From positions 1 through 64,000 of the forward strand of contig CAJUKV010000003.1 in assembly GCA_910587305.1 (NCBI GenBank): a DNA stretch of 64,000 nucleotides. The letters run 5' to 3'. Below the pieces are notes generated by a model. It saw nothing but the letters and a program-made list of their open reading frames with translations. It did not search any database and had not been told where the DNA came from. Both the position numbers and the translations under genes were made by a program. This DNA comes from an uncultured Lachnospiraceae bacterium (lineage in GTDB: Bacteria; Bacillota; Clostridia; Lachnospirales; Lachnospiraceae). Below, piece after piece: positions 8,293-16,715 of this stretch; the first letter of the stretch is position 1, and each line of letters opens with the position of its first letter.

Positions 8293-10065
8293 ATGACAGT
8301 ATCCGAGTATATTTTTGATTTTTTGCAAAGAAAAGGTGTGGAAACAGTATATATGGTTTCAGGCAGTTCTTCCATGTGGTTGACAGATTCCCTTTACAAA
8401 AATAAGAAACTGCACGCAGTCTGTACCCACCACGAACAGGTAGCAGCCATGGCTGCCGACCTGTATGGCAGAAAAAATGGAATTCCGGGTGTAGCATTGG
8501 TAACAATCGGACCGGGAGCGACTAATGCCATTACAGGTGTGGCAGAAGCTTACGTCGATTCGAGCCCTCTTTTTATCATATCCGGACAGGCAAGCTCTAA
8601 GCTCCTTTCTTATGAGCAGAAAACAGGCATACGCCAGCATGGTACCCAGAGTTTGAATCTGGAGCCGCTTGTTTCCTCCATTACAAAGTATTTTGCCGCT
8701 GTCATGGATCCGGCTGATATACGTTATCATATGGAACGAGGATATTTCGAGGCCATGAATGGAAGGCGTGGACCTGTTTGGATTGACGTGCCGGTAGATA
8801 TACAGAACAGACAGGTTCCTGAGGATATGAAGCCATTTAGCTATCAAAATAGCAAGGATGCAGACAGCAGGGATACTCGAAGCATGACTTCCCAAAATGA
8901 TTTTCAGGAAATTACGCAAAGGATATCCAATGCGAAACGACCTTTAATTTTAGCCGGAGGCGGAATGAGCAAAGCATCTGTTTCTGCTATTACGCAAAAA
9001 CTTCAAATTCCGGTAGTGACATCAAGAATGGGAATTGACCGTATTGCTTCTGACAGTCAGTTTTTTGCAGGGCGTATAGGCGCTTATGGGCAGAGGGGAG
9101 CTCATTTTGCTATTCAGCAGGCAGATCTGCTTTTGATCCTTGGGTGTCGGCTTTCTGTTTCTTCAATTGGTTATTATCCGGATAGGTTTGCGGTAAATGC
9201 CTATAAGATTCAGGTAGATATAGATCCAAAAGAATTAGAAAAATCAGATGTACCGATTGACAGAAAACTATGTATGTCAACAGATGCATTTGTTGACAGT
9301 CTTGCAGCCACAGATAAGCCGGAATGCAGTGAATGGGTTTCCTATTGTAAATCGTTGAATACCCGCTATCCGGTTGTGATAGAGGATTATCACAAATGCA
9401 ATCCACTGAATTCTTATTATTTTACCAGCGTTCTTAGCAGACTGGCCCCCGAAGATGCTTCTGTTGTAGTCGATACGGGAAGTGTCTGCAATGTGGTGTC
9501 TCAAACATGGTCGGTTAAGAGGGAGCAGCAATATTTCATATCAGGTGGATTATCCTGCATGGGGTTTTGGGCCGCATCTATTGGATGCTGTACAGACAAA
9601 AAGCCGGTTATCGTATTATCAGGGGATGGTAGTGTATCCATGAATGTTCAGGAGTTTGCCACCCTGTGTTACCACAATTTCCCTATAAAGCTATTTGTAT
9701 ACCAAAATAACGGTTATATGTTGATCCGACATAATCAGCATAATTATATGAACGATCGTTTTTTAGGAGTTGGTCCTGAAAGTGGAGTAAAGACGCCTGA
9801 TTTTTGCAAGGTAGCTGACGCTTATGGAATTCCAAACAGGCGAATTTCTTATGGAGATAACATAGAGGCAAAAATTACGGAGATCTTGTCTATGGATGGA
9901 GCGGTAATCTGCGAAGTTATGCTGGAGCAATTTGGACCTCTTGCGCCCAGAATTGCTTCCAAAGTAATGCCGGATGGAAGCCTTAAGGCAGCGGAATTTG
10001 ATGACTTGGCGCCATTTTTAAATGATGATGAAAAACCAGTTCTTTTCCATGATATAGCCACTTAG
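8293..10065 (+). CDS. Thiamine-diphosphate enzyme, YerE/acetolactate-synthase-like (second of two)
   Basis: A 590-residue ThDP enzyme with Glu48 in THHEQVAAMA, TIGPGATNA, and a C-terminal GDGSVSMNVQEF followed by QNNGYMLIRHNQ. It is only distantly similar to the upstream copy, so this is not a recent duplication. The start at 8293 is preferred over ATG 8287 because GAGGG ends only two bases before the latter. Both retain the catalytic Glu and the cofactor motif and look active. Two enzymes could act as a heteromer, use different keto acids, or act on different sugars. The next gene, CDP-glucose dehydratase, starts 10 bases after the stop. Confidence 0.75.
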   Translation: MTVSEYIFDFLQRKGVETVYMVSGSSSMWLTDSLYKNKKLHAVCTHHEQVAAMAADLYGRKNGIPGVALVTIGPGATNAITGVAEAYVDSSPLFIISGQASSKLLSYEQKTGIRQHGTQSLNLEPLVSSITKYFAAVMDPADIRYHMERGYFEAMNGRRGPVWIDVPVDIQNRQVPEDMKPFSYQNSKDADSRDTRSMTSQNDFQEITQRISNAKRPLILAGGGMSKASVSAITQKLQIPVVTSRMGIDRIASDSQFFAGRIGAYGQRGAHFAIQQADLLLILGCRLSVSSIGYYPDRFAVNAYKIQVDIDPKELEKSDVPIDRKLCMSTDAFVDSLAATDKPECSEWVSYCKSLNTRYPVVIEDYHKCNPLNSYYFTSVLSRLAPEDASVVVDTGSVCNVVSQTWSVKREQQYFISGGLSCMGFWAASIGCCTDKKPVIVLSGDGSVSMNVQEFATLCYHNFPIKLFVYQNNGYMLIRHNQHNYMNDRFLGVGPESGVKTPDFCKVADAYGIPNRRISYGDNIEAKITEILSMDGAVICEVMLEQFGPLAPRIASKVMPDGSLKAAEFDDLAPFLNDDEKPVLFHDIAT

Positions 10066-10075
10066 GGAATGATTG

Positions 10076-11167
10076 ATGAAAAGTGCATTGTTAAATAATC
10101 AAAAATTTTATAAAGGAAAACGCATTTTGGTAACTGGACATACGGGTTTTAAAGGAGCATGGCTGACCGTTATTCTAAACTATTTGGGCGCTGATGCCAT
10201 GGGATATGCGCTTGCCCCGGAGCCTCAAAGTCTATATGAAAAGATTCTTGGCAATGAGTTGATTCACAATGTAACGGGTGATTTACTGGATGAGCAGCTC
10301 TTAAAAAAAGTAATAGATAATTTTCAGCCCGAAATTGTTATTCATATGGGCGCATTTGGGTTTGTAAAGGAATGTTTTGATAATCCGGCAAGAGCATACC
10401 GAACAAATCTTATCGGAAGCATGAATCTATTAGAAGCCCTAAGAAATTGTAATTCTGTGAAAAGCATCGTTATGGTATCTACAGATAAAGTATATGATAA
10501 CAAAGGTGATGGAGCTATTTATCGTGAGCAAGATTTTTTAGGAGCCGCAGATGCTTATTCCTGCAGCAAGATTTGCATGGAATTTATGATCAAAAATTAC
10601 CGGAAATCCTATTTTCAAGTGAATGCCGGTATGCCAGGAATAGCGGTTGTCAGAGCAAGTAATGTGCTGGCGGGAGGAGACCATATTCAAACAAGGTTAA
10701 TCCCCTCCATTTTAAGATCCGTATCAGAAGGCTCAGCTGTCGAACTGCGTAATCCATTACAGACAAGACCATGGCAGTCCGTCTTAGATGCATTAAACGG
10801 ATATCTCTCAGTGGCACGGCTGCTATATGGGGATCCTGCTGGTTATTCGGGTGAATGGAATATTGGTCCGACGTTAGACGGAGTAAGAACTGTTTCATGG
10901 ATTTTTGAAAAAATCCGAAGTTCCTTTGAAGGTCTGGATTATAAAGAAGGTGAACTCTTTGAGGTCGGCGAATCAAAGACTTTAGGTTTAGATATTCAAA
11001 AGGCTTTAGATAAGTTAGATTGGGAACCTGTATTATCCTGTGAAAAGGTGGTTGAGCAGGTAGTTGAATTTTTTAAGTGCCAAAAAGCTGGTGAATGGGA
11101 ACGCCAGATATGTATGCGTCAAATTGCAGAATTTTATGCAGGAGGTATAAGGCAGAGCGAAATCTGA
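10076..11167 (+). CDS. rfbG: CDP-glucose 4,6-dehydratase
   Basis: Converts CDP-glucose to CDP-4-keto-6-deoxyglucose with tightly bound NAD. The 363-residue extended SDR has GHTGFKGAWL for cofactor binding (residues 21-30), the catalytic region STDKVYDN with DAYSCSKICME (YxxxK), and RPWQSVLD, all as in RfbG/DdhB. ATG 10076 is taken as start rather than TTG 10073. The last codons, reading IRQSEI, run into the repeat that lies before rfbH, so the natural C terminus may have been altered by insertion of element D. Forms one pathway with RfbF (2003) and RfbH (11293). Confidence 0.93.
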   Translation: MKSALLNNQKFYKGKRILVTGHTGFKGAWLTVILNYLGADAMGYALAPEPQSLYEKILGNELIHNVTGDLLDEQLLKKVIDNFQPEIVIHMGAFGFVKECFDNPARAYRTNLIGSMNLLEALRNCNSVKSIVMVSTDKVYDNKGDGAIYREQDFLGAADAYSCSKICMEFMIKNYRKSYFQVNAGMPGIAVVRASNVLAGGDHIQTRLIPSILRSVSEGSAVELRNPLQTRPWQSVLDALNGYLSVARLLYGDPAGYSGEWNIGPTLDGVRTVSWIFEKIRSSFEGLDYKEGELFEVGESKTLGLDIQKALDKLDWEPVLSCEKVVEQVVEFFKCQKAGEWERQICMRQIAEFYAGGIRQSEI

Positions 11168-11292
11168 CATTTCGCTCGCCTCCTCAGCGTAAAACGCTTC
11201 GGAATGGAGGAAAAGTTTGGAAGTAAATTTCCAAACTCTTTATCGGTAGCAGTATCGCAAGCAAAGCTTGCGATATGCAAGGAGGTATAAAA
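11135..11292 (+). repeat. Hairpin leader element D, copy 2, with flanking direct repeat
   Basis: This copy has four hairpins: GAGCGAAAT/ATTTCGCTC (155-163 and 169-177 after 11000), AGCGT/ACGCT, AGTTTGGAA (11214-11222) with TTCCAAACT (11229-11237), and TATCGCAAGC (11253-11262) with GCTTGCGATA (11266-11275). The left edge reads TATGCAGGAGGTATAA (11135-11150) and the right edge TATGCAAGGAGGTATAA (11274-11290). The ribosome binding site of rfbH therefore exists in two copies flanking the cassette. The left copy is inside rfbG. Confidence 0.75.
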
Positions 11293-12642
11293 ATGAAAAG
11301 GGAATGGAAAAGCGAGAAGGAAGCCCGACAGGATATTTTGAACATGGTTGCAGATTATTATTATGCATATAAAGAGAACAAGAATGTCTACAGGAAAGGG
11401 GAACGGATTTCCTATGCAGGACGCATATATGATGACAAAGAAATGTGCCGTCTGACAGAATCAGCCCTTGATTTCTGGCTGACATCCGGAAAATTCGTCA
11501 GAGAATTTGAAGAACAATTTTCTCAATGGCTGGGTGTGCGTTACGCAAGTCTGGTAAATAGCGGTTCATCTGCAAATCTCGTAGCATTTGCGGCTCTCAC
11601 GGCTCCGGAGTTGAAGGAGCGTGCAATAGGCCGTGGGGATGAGGTCATTACTGTAGCAGCTGCTTTTCCTACTACAGTAACCCCAATTATCCAGTACGGT
11701 GCGGTGCCCGTCTTTTTGGATGTTACGATTCCTCAATACAATATAAACGTACAAATGCTGGAAAAGGCATATTCGCCAAAGACAAAAGCCGTTTTTATAG
11801 CACATACATTGGGAAACCCTTTCGATCTGGCTGCGGTTAAAAAATTCTGTGATAAACACCAACTATGGCTTATAGAAGATAACTGCGATGCTTTAGGAGG
11901 TACATATATTTTTGAGGGAAAAGAATATAAAGTAGGAACTATTGGAGATATTGGTACCTCCAGTTTTTATCCGCCGCATCACATGACAATGGGAGAAGGC
12001 GGATGTGTCTACACAAATAATACCCAGCTGCACAGATTAATTCGTTCTTTCCGTGATTGGGGACGGGATTGCATGTGTGAATCCGGCCAGGATAATATGT
12101 GTGGGCATCGGTTTATCGGGAAATACGGCGAGCTGCCGGAAGGATACGACCATAAATTCGTGTACAGCCACTTTGGATACAATTTGAAAATGACCGATAT
12201 GCAGGCTGCTATTGGATGTGAGCAGTTAAAAAAATTGCCAGATTTTATTGAAGCCAGAAGGCATAACTGGAAACGTCTCAGAAATGGTCTTGAAAGTGTT
12301 ACTGACAAAGTAATTTTGCCGGAAGCACAGCCAAACAGCAATCCCAGCTGGTTTGGATTTTTGATCACTGTCAGAGAGGGTATAGACTGCGTTGGCGTTG
12401 TTAAACACCTTGAAAGCAAGGGAATCCAGACAAGAAGACTTTTCGCAGGGAATCTGGTAAAACACCCTTGTTTTGTTGAAATGCGCAACAAAAGTGACGG
12501 ATACCGTATTGTAGGCGGTCTGGAAAACACAGATCGCATTATGAGAGATTCATTTTGGGTTGGCGTTTATCCGGGAATGGACGATGACAGAGTTGATTAC
12601 ATGATAGAGATAATAAAGGAAGCACTGTTAAATTCAAAATAA
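11293..12642 (+). CDS. rfbH: CDP-4-keto-6-deoxyglucose 3-dehydrase
   Basis: Removes the C3 hydroxyl of CDP-4-keto-6-deoxyglucose, using PMP and electrons from a reductase. The 449-residue aminotransferase-fold protein has His in place of the usual PLP lysine (SFYPPHHMTMGEGG, His229/His230), the hallmark of this family. Cys260, Cys262 and Cys270 fit the CX1CX7C part of the [2Fe-2S] cluster motif, with Cys198 a candidate for the fourth ligand. The start at 11293 follows AAGGAGG from element D. The partner reductase (E3, DdhD-like) is not in this window and must be encoded elsewhere. Confidence 0.95.
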   Translation: MKREWKSEKEARQDILNMVADYYYAYKENKNVYRKGERISYAGRIYDDKEMCRLTESALDFWLTSGKFVREFEEQFSQWLGVRYASLVNSGSSANLVAFAALTAPELKERAIGRGDEVITVAAAFPTTVTPIIQYGAVPVFLDVTIPQYNINVQMLEKAYSPKTKAVFIAHTLGNPFDLAAVKKFCDKHQLWLIEDNCDALGGTYIFEGKEYKVGTIGDIGTSSFYPPHHMTMGEGGCVYTNNTQLHRLIRSFRDWGRDCMCESGQDNMCGHRFIGKYGELPEGYDHKFVYSHFGYNLKMTDMQAAIGCEQLKKLPDFIEARRHNWKRLRNGLESVTDKVILPEAQPNSNPSWFGFLITVREGIDCVGVVKHLESKGIQTRRLFAGNLVKHPCFVEMRNKSDGYRIVGGLENTDRIMRDSFWVGVYPGMDDDRVDYMIEIIKEALLNSK

Positions 12643-12672
12643 TAGTTTGCAGCTAAACAGATGAGGTGGTAG

Positions 12673-13602
12673 ATGAAAAAAATAGTAATTACCGGTGCTA
12701 CCAGTATGATTGGCGTTGCTTTGATCAACGCAGCGCTACAAGATAAGTCCATGCAAAGAATATATGCTGTTGTCAGACCCAACACAGGAAAATTGGGAAG
12801 AATTCCAAATGACCTGCGAATAAAAATTATTCCATGTGATATTGATAGCTATGAAAGTCTTCCGTCATTGGTCTCAGATACTTGTGATGTCTTTTATCAT
12901 CTTGCATGGCCCCGGACTGCGACTTATGAAGAAGGATATGAGGATATTATCCTTAAATGTCAAAATATTCAGACTGTGCTGGAAGCTGTGCGTGCGGCGT
13001 CATCTATGAAGTGCTCTAAATTTGTAGGGGCAGGCTCACAATCCGAATATGGAGTGAATTATACCGGAAAACTATCCCCACAGACACCCTGCCATCCTGT
13101 ACGGGCTGACGGAATTATACATTTGGCAGCAGGGCAATTGGCGCAAATTTTGTCGGCTAAATTGGGAATAAGTTGTATATGGATGCGGATTTTTAGCATA
13201 TATGGAAAATATGACCGCCCGAATTCCCTAATCAGTTCAACAGTTACAAAGCTTAAAAACGGAGAACATTGTTCCTTTACACCATCCCGGCAAAACTGGG
13301 ATTTTTTGGAGGCCCAGGATGCCGGCATGGCCTTTTATCTGGCAGGAGAAAAGGTAACTGGAAATCATGTTTATTGTCTCGGAAGCGGACAAACAAGACA
13401 GCTTCGGGAATATATAGAAATAATTAGAGATGTAGTAAACCCGGATGCAGAGCTTGGGTTTGGGGAAATTCCATATCCGCCGAATCCTGTTATGAATTTA
13501 TGTGCCGACATTTCGGCATTGGAGCATGATACGGGTTGGGTTCCAATGATTGAGTTCGAACAGGGAATTCAAATGATTTGCAAAAATAGTAAAAACAAGT
13601 GA
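12673..13602 (+). CDS. Extended SDR (NAD-dependent epimerase/reductase family) lacking YxxxK
   Basis: A 309-residue extended SDR. The cofactor loop is ITGATSMIG (residues 6-14) and the family blocks HLAWP, GAGSQSEYG and MRIFSIYG are present. By position it should reduce or epimerize the CDP-deoxysugar, as YerF or abequose/paratose synthases do. Where the catalytic YxxxK is expected, aligned by the following LAA-QL block, the sequence is DGIIH (Asp146, His150). Either catalysis uses other residues or the protein has lost classical dehydrogenase activity. The ribosome binding site GAGGTGG precedes the ATG. The Nudix gene follows after about 12 bases. Confidence 0.75.
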   Translation: MKKIVITGATSMIGVALINAALQDKSMQRIYAVVRPNTGKLGRIPNDLRIKIIPCDIDSYESLPSLVSDTCDVFYHLAWPRTATYEEGYEDIILKCQNIQTVLEAVRAASSMKCSKFVGAGSQSEYGVNYTGKLSPQTPCHPVRADGIIHLAAGQLAQILSAKLGISCIWMRIFSIYGKYDRPNSLISSTVTKLKNGEHCSFTPSRQNWDFLEAQDAGMAFYLAGEKVTGNHVYCLGSGQTRQLREYIEIIRDVVNPDAELGFGEIPYPPNPVMNLCADISALEHDTGWVPMIEFEQGIQMICKNSKNK

Positions 13603-13614
13603 GAGGTATTGAAT

Positions 13615-14115
13615 TTGAACAGACTTAATGAATTGCTTCAGGAAGTAAGCCGGCAGATCAATAATCCTGAGGAAGGATTGCCTGAGGAAGTGTTCTTATT
13701 TGCAACGGAAATAACTCCAATGCTAAACGTTGATTTATTGATACGGGATGAAGAAGGCAGAATACTTTTATCATGGAGAGATGACAGATTTTACGGGAAA
13801 GGCTGGCATGTCCCGGGAGGGATTCTCAGATTAAAGGAAAGCTTTGAGGATCGAATCCAAAAAACGGCTCTAAATGAAATTGGATGCAATGTAATCTGTT
13901 CGGCAAAGCCAATTGAGATTGTTCCCATTATTATAAAAGAAATGAAAACAAGAGGTCATTTTGTTACATTTGTTTATGAGTGCAGACTTCCGAAAGGTGT
14001 CGAGATTAAAAATGGGACAAGACAGGAAACGGAAGCCGGATATTTAGCATGGCATAAAAAGTGTCCTGATAACATCCTTCAGGTTCATACTTTTTATCGG
14101 AAATATTTTATGTAG
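13615..14115 (+). CDS. Nudix hydrolase, GDP-mannose mannosyl hydrolase-like
   Basis: A 166-residue Nudix-fold protein. The Nudix box spans about residues 69-91, but the usual REUxEE core reads KTALNE, keeping only the second acidic residue. GDP-mannose mannosyl hydrolase (Gmm) has the same kind of altered box and hydrolyses a glycosyl bond of a sugar nucleotide rather than a phosphoanhydride. GKGWHVPGG also resembles the Gmm WFVPGG. In a CDP-sugar block it may recycle or proofread a nucleotide sugar. Start: GAGAGG lies eight bases before TTG 13615; TTG 13609 is too close. No ATG is available nearby. Confidence 0.7.
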   Translation: MNRLNELLQEVSRQINNPEEGLPEEVFLFATEITPMLNVDLLIRDEEGRILLSWRDDRFYGKGWHVPGGILRLKESFEDRIQKTALNEIGCNVICSAKPIEIVPIIIKEMKTRGHFVTFVYECRLPKGVEIKNGTRQETEAGYLAWHKKCPDNILQVHTFYRKYFM

Positions 14116-14193
14116 AGGATGTACTGCAAACATCATTATAGAAATCTGTTTTGCTTACTGTTTATTAAATGATTGCTAAAGGAGGCCATACGC

Positions 14194-15303
14194 ATGATAT
14201 TACGAGCAAAAACCAAAACATTATTTTCAGGAAAACAGCTGACAGAGCAACAACAAAGAAATACTGATTTAAATATCCGCGAGCTGGAAGCCGGAAAAAC
14301 TGTCTTAGAGTCTTACCCCAGACGGTTGGTTTTTGAACTGACCAATGCATGTAACTTAAATTGCGTGATGTGCGGGAGAAATGCAGCTGATTTTAAACCG
14401 ACAATGTTTGACATGGATGTTTTCCGCAGCTTTGAGCCATTGATGGATACTGTGGAAGAGGTCACCCTGATGGGATGGGGGGAGCCTACAATTCACCCTC
14501 ACTTTAATGAGATGCTGGAAATTATCAATAAGCACAGTGCCAGAAAATATTTTTGTTCTAATGGAATGAATCTCCAAAAGATTCAAGATGCTATTTTTGA
14601 CTATAAAGTTGACGTATTTGCTGTGAGCCTGGACGGGGCAACCGACTTAACGAACAGTCGAATTAGAAGAGGTTCCAAGATTGAGCAGATTACAAAGGAT
14701 TTAAAAGAGATTGTTCGGATCAAGAAGGAGCGCGGATTAAAGTATCCCTGGATCAATTTTGTGTTTTGCGCAATGCGCTCTAATATACAGGAACTGCCGG
14801 ATCTGGTTCGTTTGGCTGCGGAGATCGGAATTGAGGAGGTCAAGGTGGTTTATCTGACCGTATTTGGTGAAGATTTGATGAATGAATCGCTTTGGGGGCA
14901 GGATGCTTTGGTACATAAAATGTTTGAAGAAGCAATTCGTGTCGGAGAAGAACTGGGGATCGTGTTAAAGTTACCACATTATGTGGGAGAAGATATCGCC
15001 AAAGACCGTTTCCACAAGGACTGCTTTGTTTCTTGGAGAGACTTTTTTCTTGGTTCCGATGGTTATGTACGCCCATGCATGTCAACGCCAATACAGTTTT
15101 TTCAATATGATATGAGCAAGCCATTTATGGAAATGTGGAACGCACCGGAATATCAAAATTACAGAAAAACTGTAAATGATCAGGAAAAAATGGATAAACC
15201 GTGCAAGCGGTGTTATCAGTCATCTCATTGTAATTGGAATCGCAAAGAGTCGTTTATTCAGGTTGGAGAAACATTTTCACCTGATTGGGAAAAAGTACGG
15301 TAG
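14194..15303 (+). CDS. Radical SAM/SPASM protein
   Basis: A 369-residue radical SAM enzyme. The [4Fe-4S] motif CNLNCVMC gives Cys53, Cys57 and Cys60. GWGEPTIHP is the GGE-like SAM contact, and FAVSLDGA is a barrel strand. A C-terminal SPASM domain is indicated by WRDFFLGSDGYVRPC and later CKRCYQSSHC, which could hold auxiliary clusters. The start at 14194 follows AAAGGAGG; TTG 14173 lies upstream of that site. Its place at the end of the sugar block suggests radical modification of a sugar or glycan-linked group, but SPASM proteins act on many substrates and peptide modification cannot be excluded. Confidence 0.75.
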   Translation: MILRAKTKTLFSGKQLTEQQQRNTDLNIRELEAGKTVLESYPRRLVFELTNACNLNCVMCGRNAADFKPTMFDMDVFRSFEPLMDTVEEVTLMGWGEPTIHPHFNEMLEIINKHSARKYFCSNGMNLQKIQDAIFDYKVDVFAVSLDGATDLTNSRIRRGSKIEQITKDLKEIVRIKKERGLKYPWINFVFCAMRSNIQELPDLVRLAAEIGIEEVKVVYLTVFGEDLMNESLWGQDALVHKMFEEAIRVGEELGIVLKLPHYVGEDIAKDRFHKDCFVSWRDFFLGSDGYVRPCMSTPIQFFQYDMSKPFMEMWNAPEYQNYRKTVNDQEKMDKPCKRCYQSSHCNWNRKESFIQVGETFSPDWEKVR

Positions 15304-15318
15304 GCCAACTAAATAACT

Positions 15319-15434
15319 ACGCTATTCTTAACTTATACTACTCTAAGTTTGATAGCGTTTTGATAAGAATAGTCCTGCAGGCGTATGAACAGCGTCTTGT
15401 GGGACTTTTATTGTGCAAAGATTCGTACAATAAA
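15319..15434 (+). repeat. Cluster of inverted repeats upstream of the recombinase gene
   Basis: Three nested or adjacent inverted repeats: ACGCTAT (15319-15325) with ATAGCGT (15352-15358), CTATTCTTA (15322-15330) with TAAGAATAG (15364-15372), and TTTATTGT (15407-15414) with ACAATAAA (15427-15434). They could be recombinase sites, a transcription terminator region, or both. The remaining leader to 15600 is AT-rich with a weak TATAAT at 15513. Confidence 0.5.
15371..15410 (+). terminator. Probable terminator of the sugar block
   Basis: AGTCCTGCAGG (15371-15381) pairs with CTTGTGGGACT (15396-15406), three of the pairs being wobbles, followed by TTTTA. It lies 70 bases after the radical SAM stop. 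The short U run makes efficiency uncertain. Confidence 0.45.
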
Positions 15435-15600
15435 ATATGTCGTTAAAGCGTTTCATTGCTCTAATACCAAACCTTTTGTTCTGTCTTTCAGGAATTTCAG
15501 TGGCAGTTATAGTATAATCAAACTACCAAATATGGAAAATTAAGGAAATTTATGTCCGAAGCCCAAATTTTCGGGTTGATGGCAAGAATGGAGGAACAAA

Positions 15601-16212
15601 ATGAGTAATGTATATGCGTATGTGCGTGTCAGCACACAACAGCAAAACGAAGACCGGCAAATGATTGCCATGAGTCAAGTACAAGTACCGGAGCGGAATA
15701 TTTATGTGGAAAAGCAGTCCGGAAAAGATTTTAACCGTCCCATGTATCAAAAGCTCCTTAAACGTCTAAAACCTAACGATGTGCTTTATATCAAAAGCAT
15801 AGACCGGCTGGGAAGAAATTATGAAGAGATATTAGCGCAATGGCGAATATTGACCAAGCAAAAGGGCGTGGATATAGTAGTGCTGGATATGCCTCTTTTG
15901 GATACCAGAAAGGGGAAAGACTTGCTGGGAACCTTAATTGCGGATCTTGTCTTAAGTCTTTTAAGCTATGTAAGTGAAAATGAGCGCTGCGCAATCAGAC
16001 AACGGCAAAGGGAAGGGATTGAGGCCGCCAAGTTAAAGGGTGTAAAATTTGGCAGGCCCCCCAAAATTTTTCCGGAAAACTTCGGCCAAATTTACAGCCA
16101 ATGGCTGGAAAAAGAAATAGACGCACAGGAGGCCGCTAATTTATGTAATTTTTCAAGAACTACTTTTTACCGCAAGATAAAATCTATTTCTGACGAAATT
16201 AGTCTGCAGTAA
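15601..16212 (+). CDS. Small serine recombinase (resolvase/invertase family)
   Basis: A 203-residue site-specific recombinase. The N-terminal catalytic domain starts VYAYVRVSTQQQNEDRQ with the nucleophile Ser11, and contains SIDRLGRNYEEI and ENERCAIRQRQREGI (helix E region). The C-terminal 35 residues, AAKLKGVKFGRPP then QEAANLCNFSRTTFYRKI, form the DNA-binding helix-turn-helix. Length fits Hin/Tn3 resolvase-type enzymes. It stands alone between an intact sugar block and gene remnants, so it may be a relic of a mobile element or may invert a nearby segment. The ribosome binding site is GGAGGAACAAA. Confidence 0.88.
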   Translation: MSNVYAYVRVSTQQQNEDRQMIAMSQVQVPERNIYVEKQSGKDFNRPMYQKLLKRLKPNDVLYIKSIDRLGRNYEEILAQWRILTKQKGVDIVVLDMPLLDTRKGKDLLGTLIADLVLSLLSYVSENERCAIRQRQREGIEAAKLKGVKFGRPPKIFPENFGQIYSQWLEKEIDAQEAANLCNFSRTTFYRKIKSISDEISLQ

Positions 16213-16219
16213 ACTTTTA

Positions 16220-16390
16220 TCAAGCTTCAATCATCTTGCTGTCCTGGAATGCGGCTGCTTTCTCATAATATATGGCATTCTCTATTGCATTCCCATCGTT
16301 GCCATATGATAACCAATAATCTGGGGAATCCCCCAGTCACTTCTTCCATATATTTTTTATTCAGCAGCTGAACTTCTACATGGCTGGCCT
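16220..16390 (-). pseudogene. Frameshifted C-terminal coding remnant
   Basis: On the minus strand, two overlapping frames read like one protein tail interrupted at a run of G (complement of 16330-16334). The first part reads VEVQLLNKKYMEEVTG; after a shift it continues SPDYWLSYGNDGNAIENAI and ends before TGA at 16222-16220. No start codon or ribosome binding site is visible. I do not recognise the family. Confidence 0.4.
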
Positions 16391-16397
16391 ATATTTT

Positions 16398-16715
16398 TTA
16401 TTCATATAAACCCAAATCAAAGATAAAAGACTGTCTCTGCCGATTTTTTGCTAATTTCTGTACCAGACCGGTACCAGTACAGTCTCCTGACGCAATAAAT
16501 AGAGCACATTCCGATAGCAATACCATTGCACATAAATAGTCGGCTCCATATTGCCATCCGTCTCCCGGTTTCCAGGTATCTTTCCGCTTTTGCTCTGCAA
16601 TATATTCCCCCTTTTGCAGAGCAAATCGCTTTTGCTCTATATAGATAACCCTGTTCCTGTTACGGTATCCATCAATATGCCTGCGTAATCTGTCCTTATC
16701 CGTTACATTCGATAT
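16398..16715 (-). pseudogene. C-terminal remnant of a glycan-related protein
   Basis: An open frame of about 105 codons on the minus strand, bounded by TAG at 16718-16716 and TAA at 16400-16398, has no in-frame start of its own near the upstream edge. It reads like a conserved protein tail, for example DTWKPGDGWQYGADYL, LLSECALFIASGDC and QSFIFDLGLYE. From memory this resembles the C terminus of glycosyltransferase-like proteins of Clostridia surface-glycan loci. The N-terminal part is missing, so a decayed gene is the best reading. Confidence 0.5.

Noticed and set aside
6554..10065. Housekeeping acetolactate synthase (ilvB-like) genes
   Set aside because: Not fully excluded, but no ilvN, ilvC or ilvD is present and both lie between CDP-sugar genes.
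12009..12539. 176-codon minus-strand frame inside rfbH
   Set aside because: Shadow of a gene with complete catalytic and cluster motifs.
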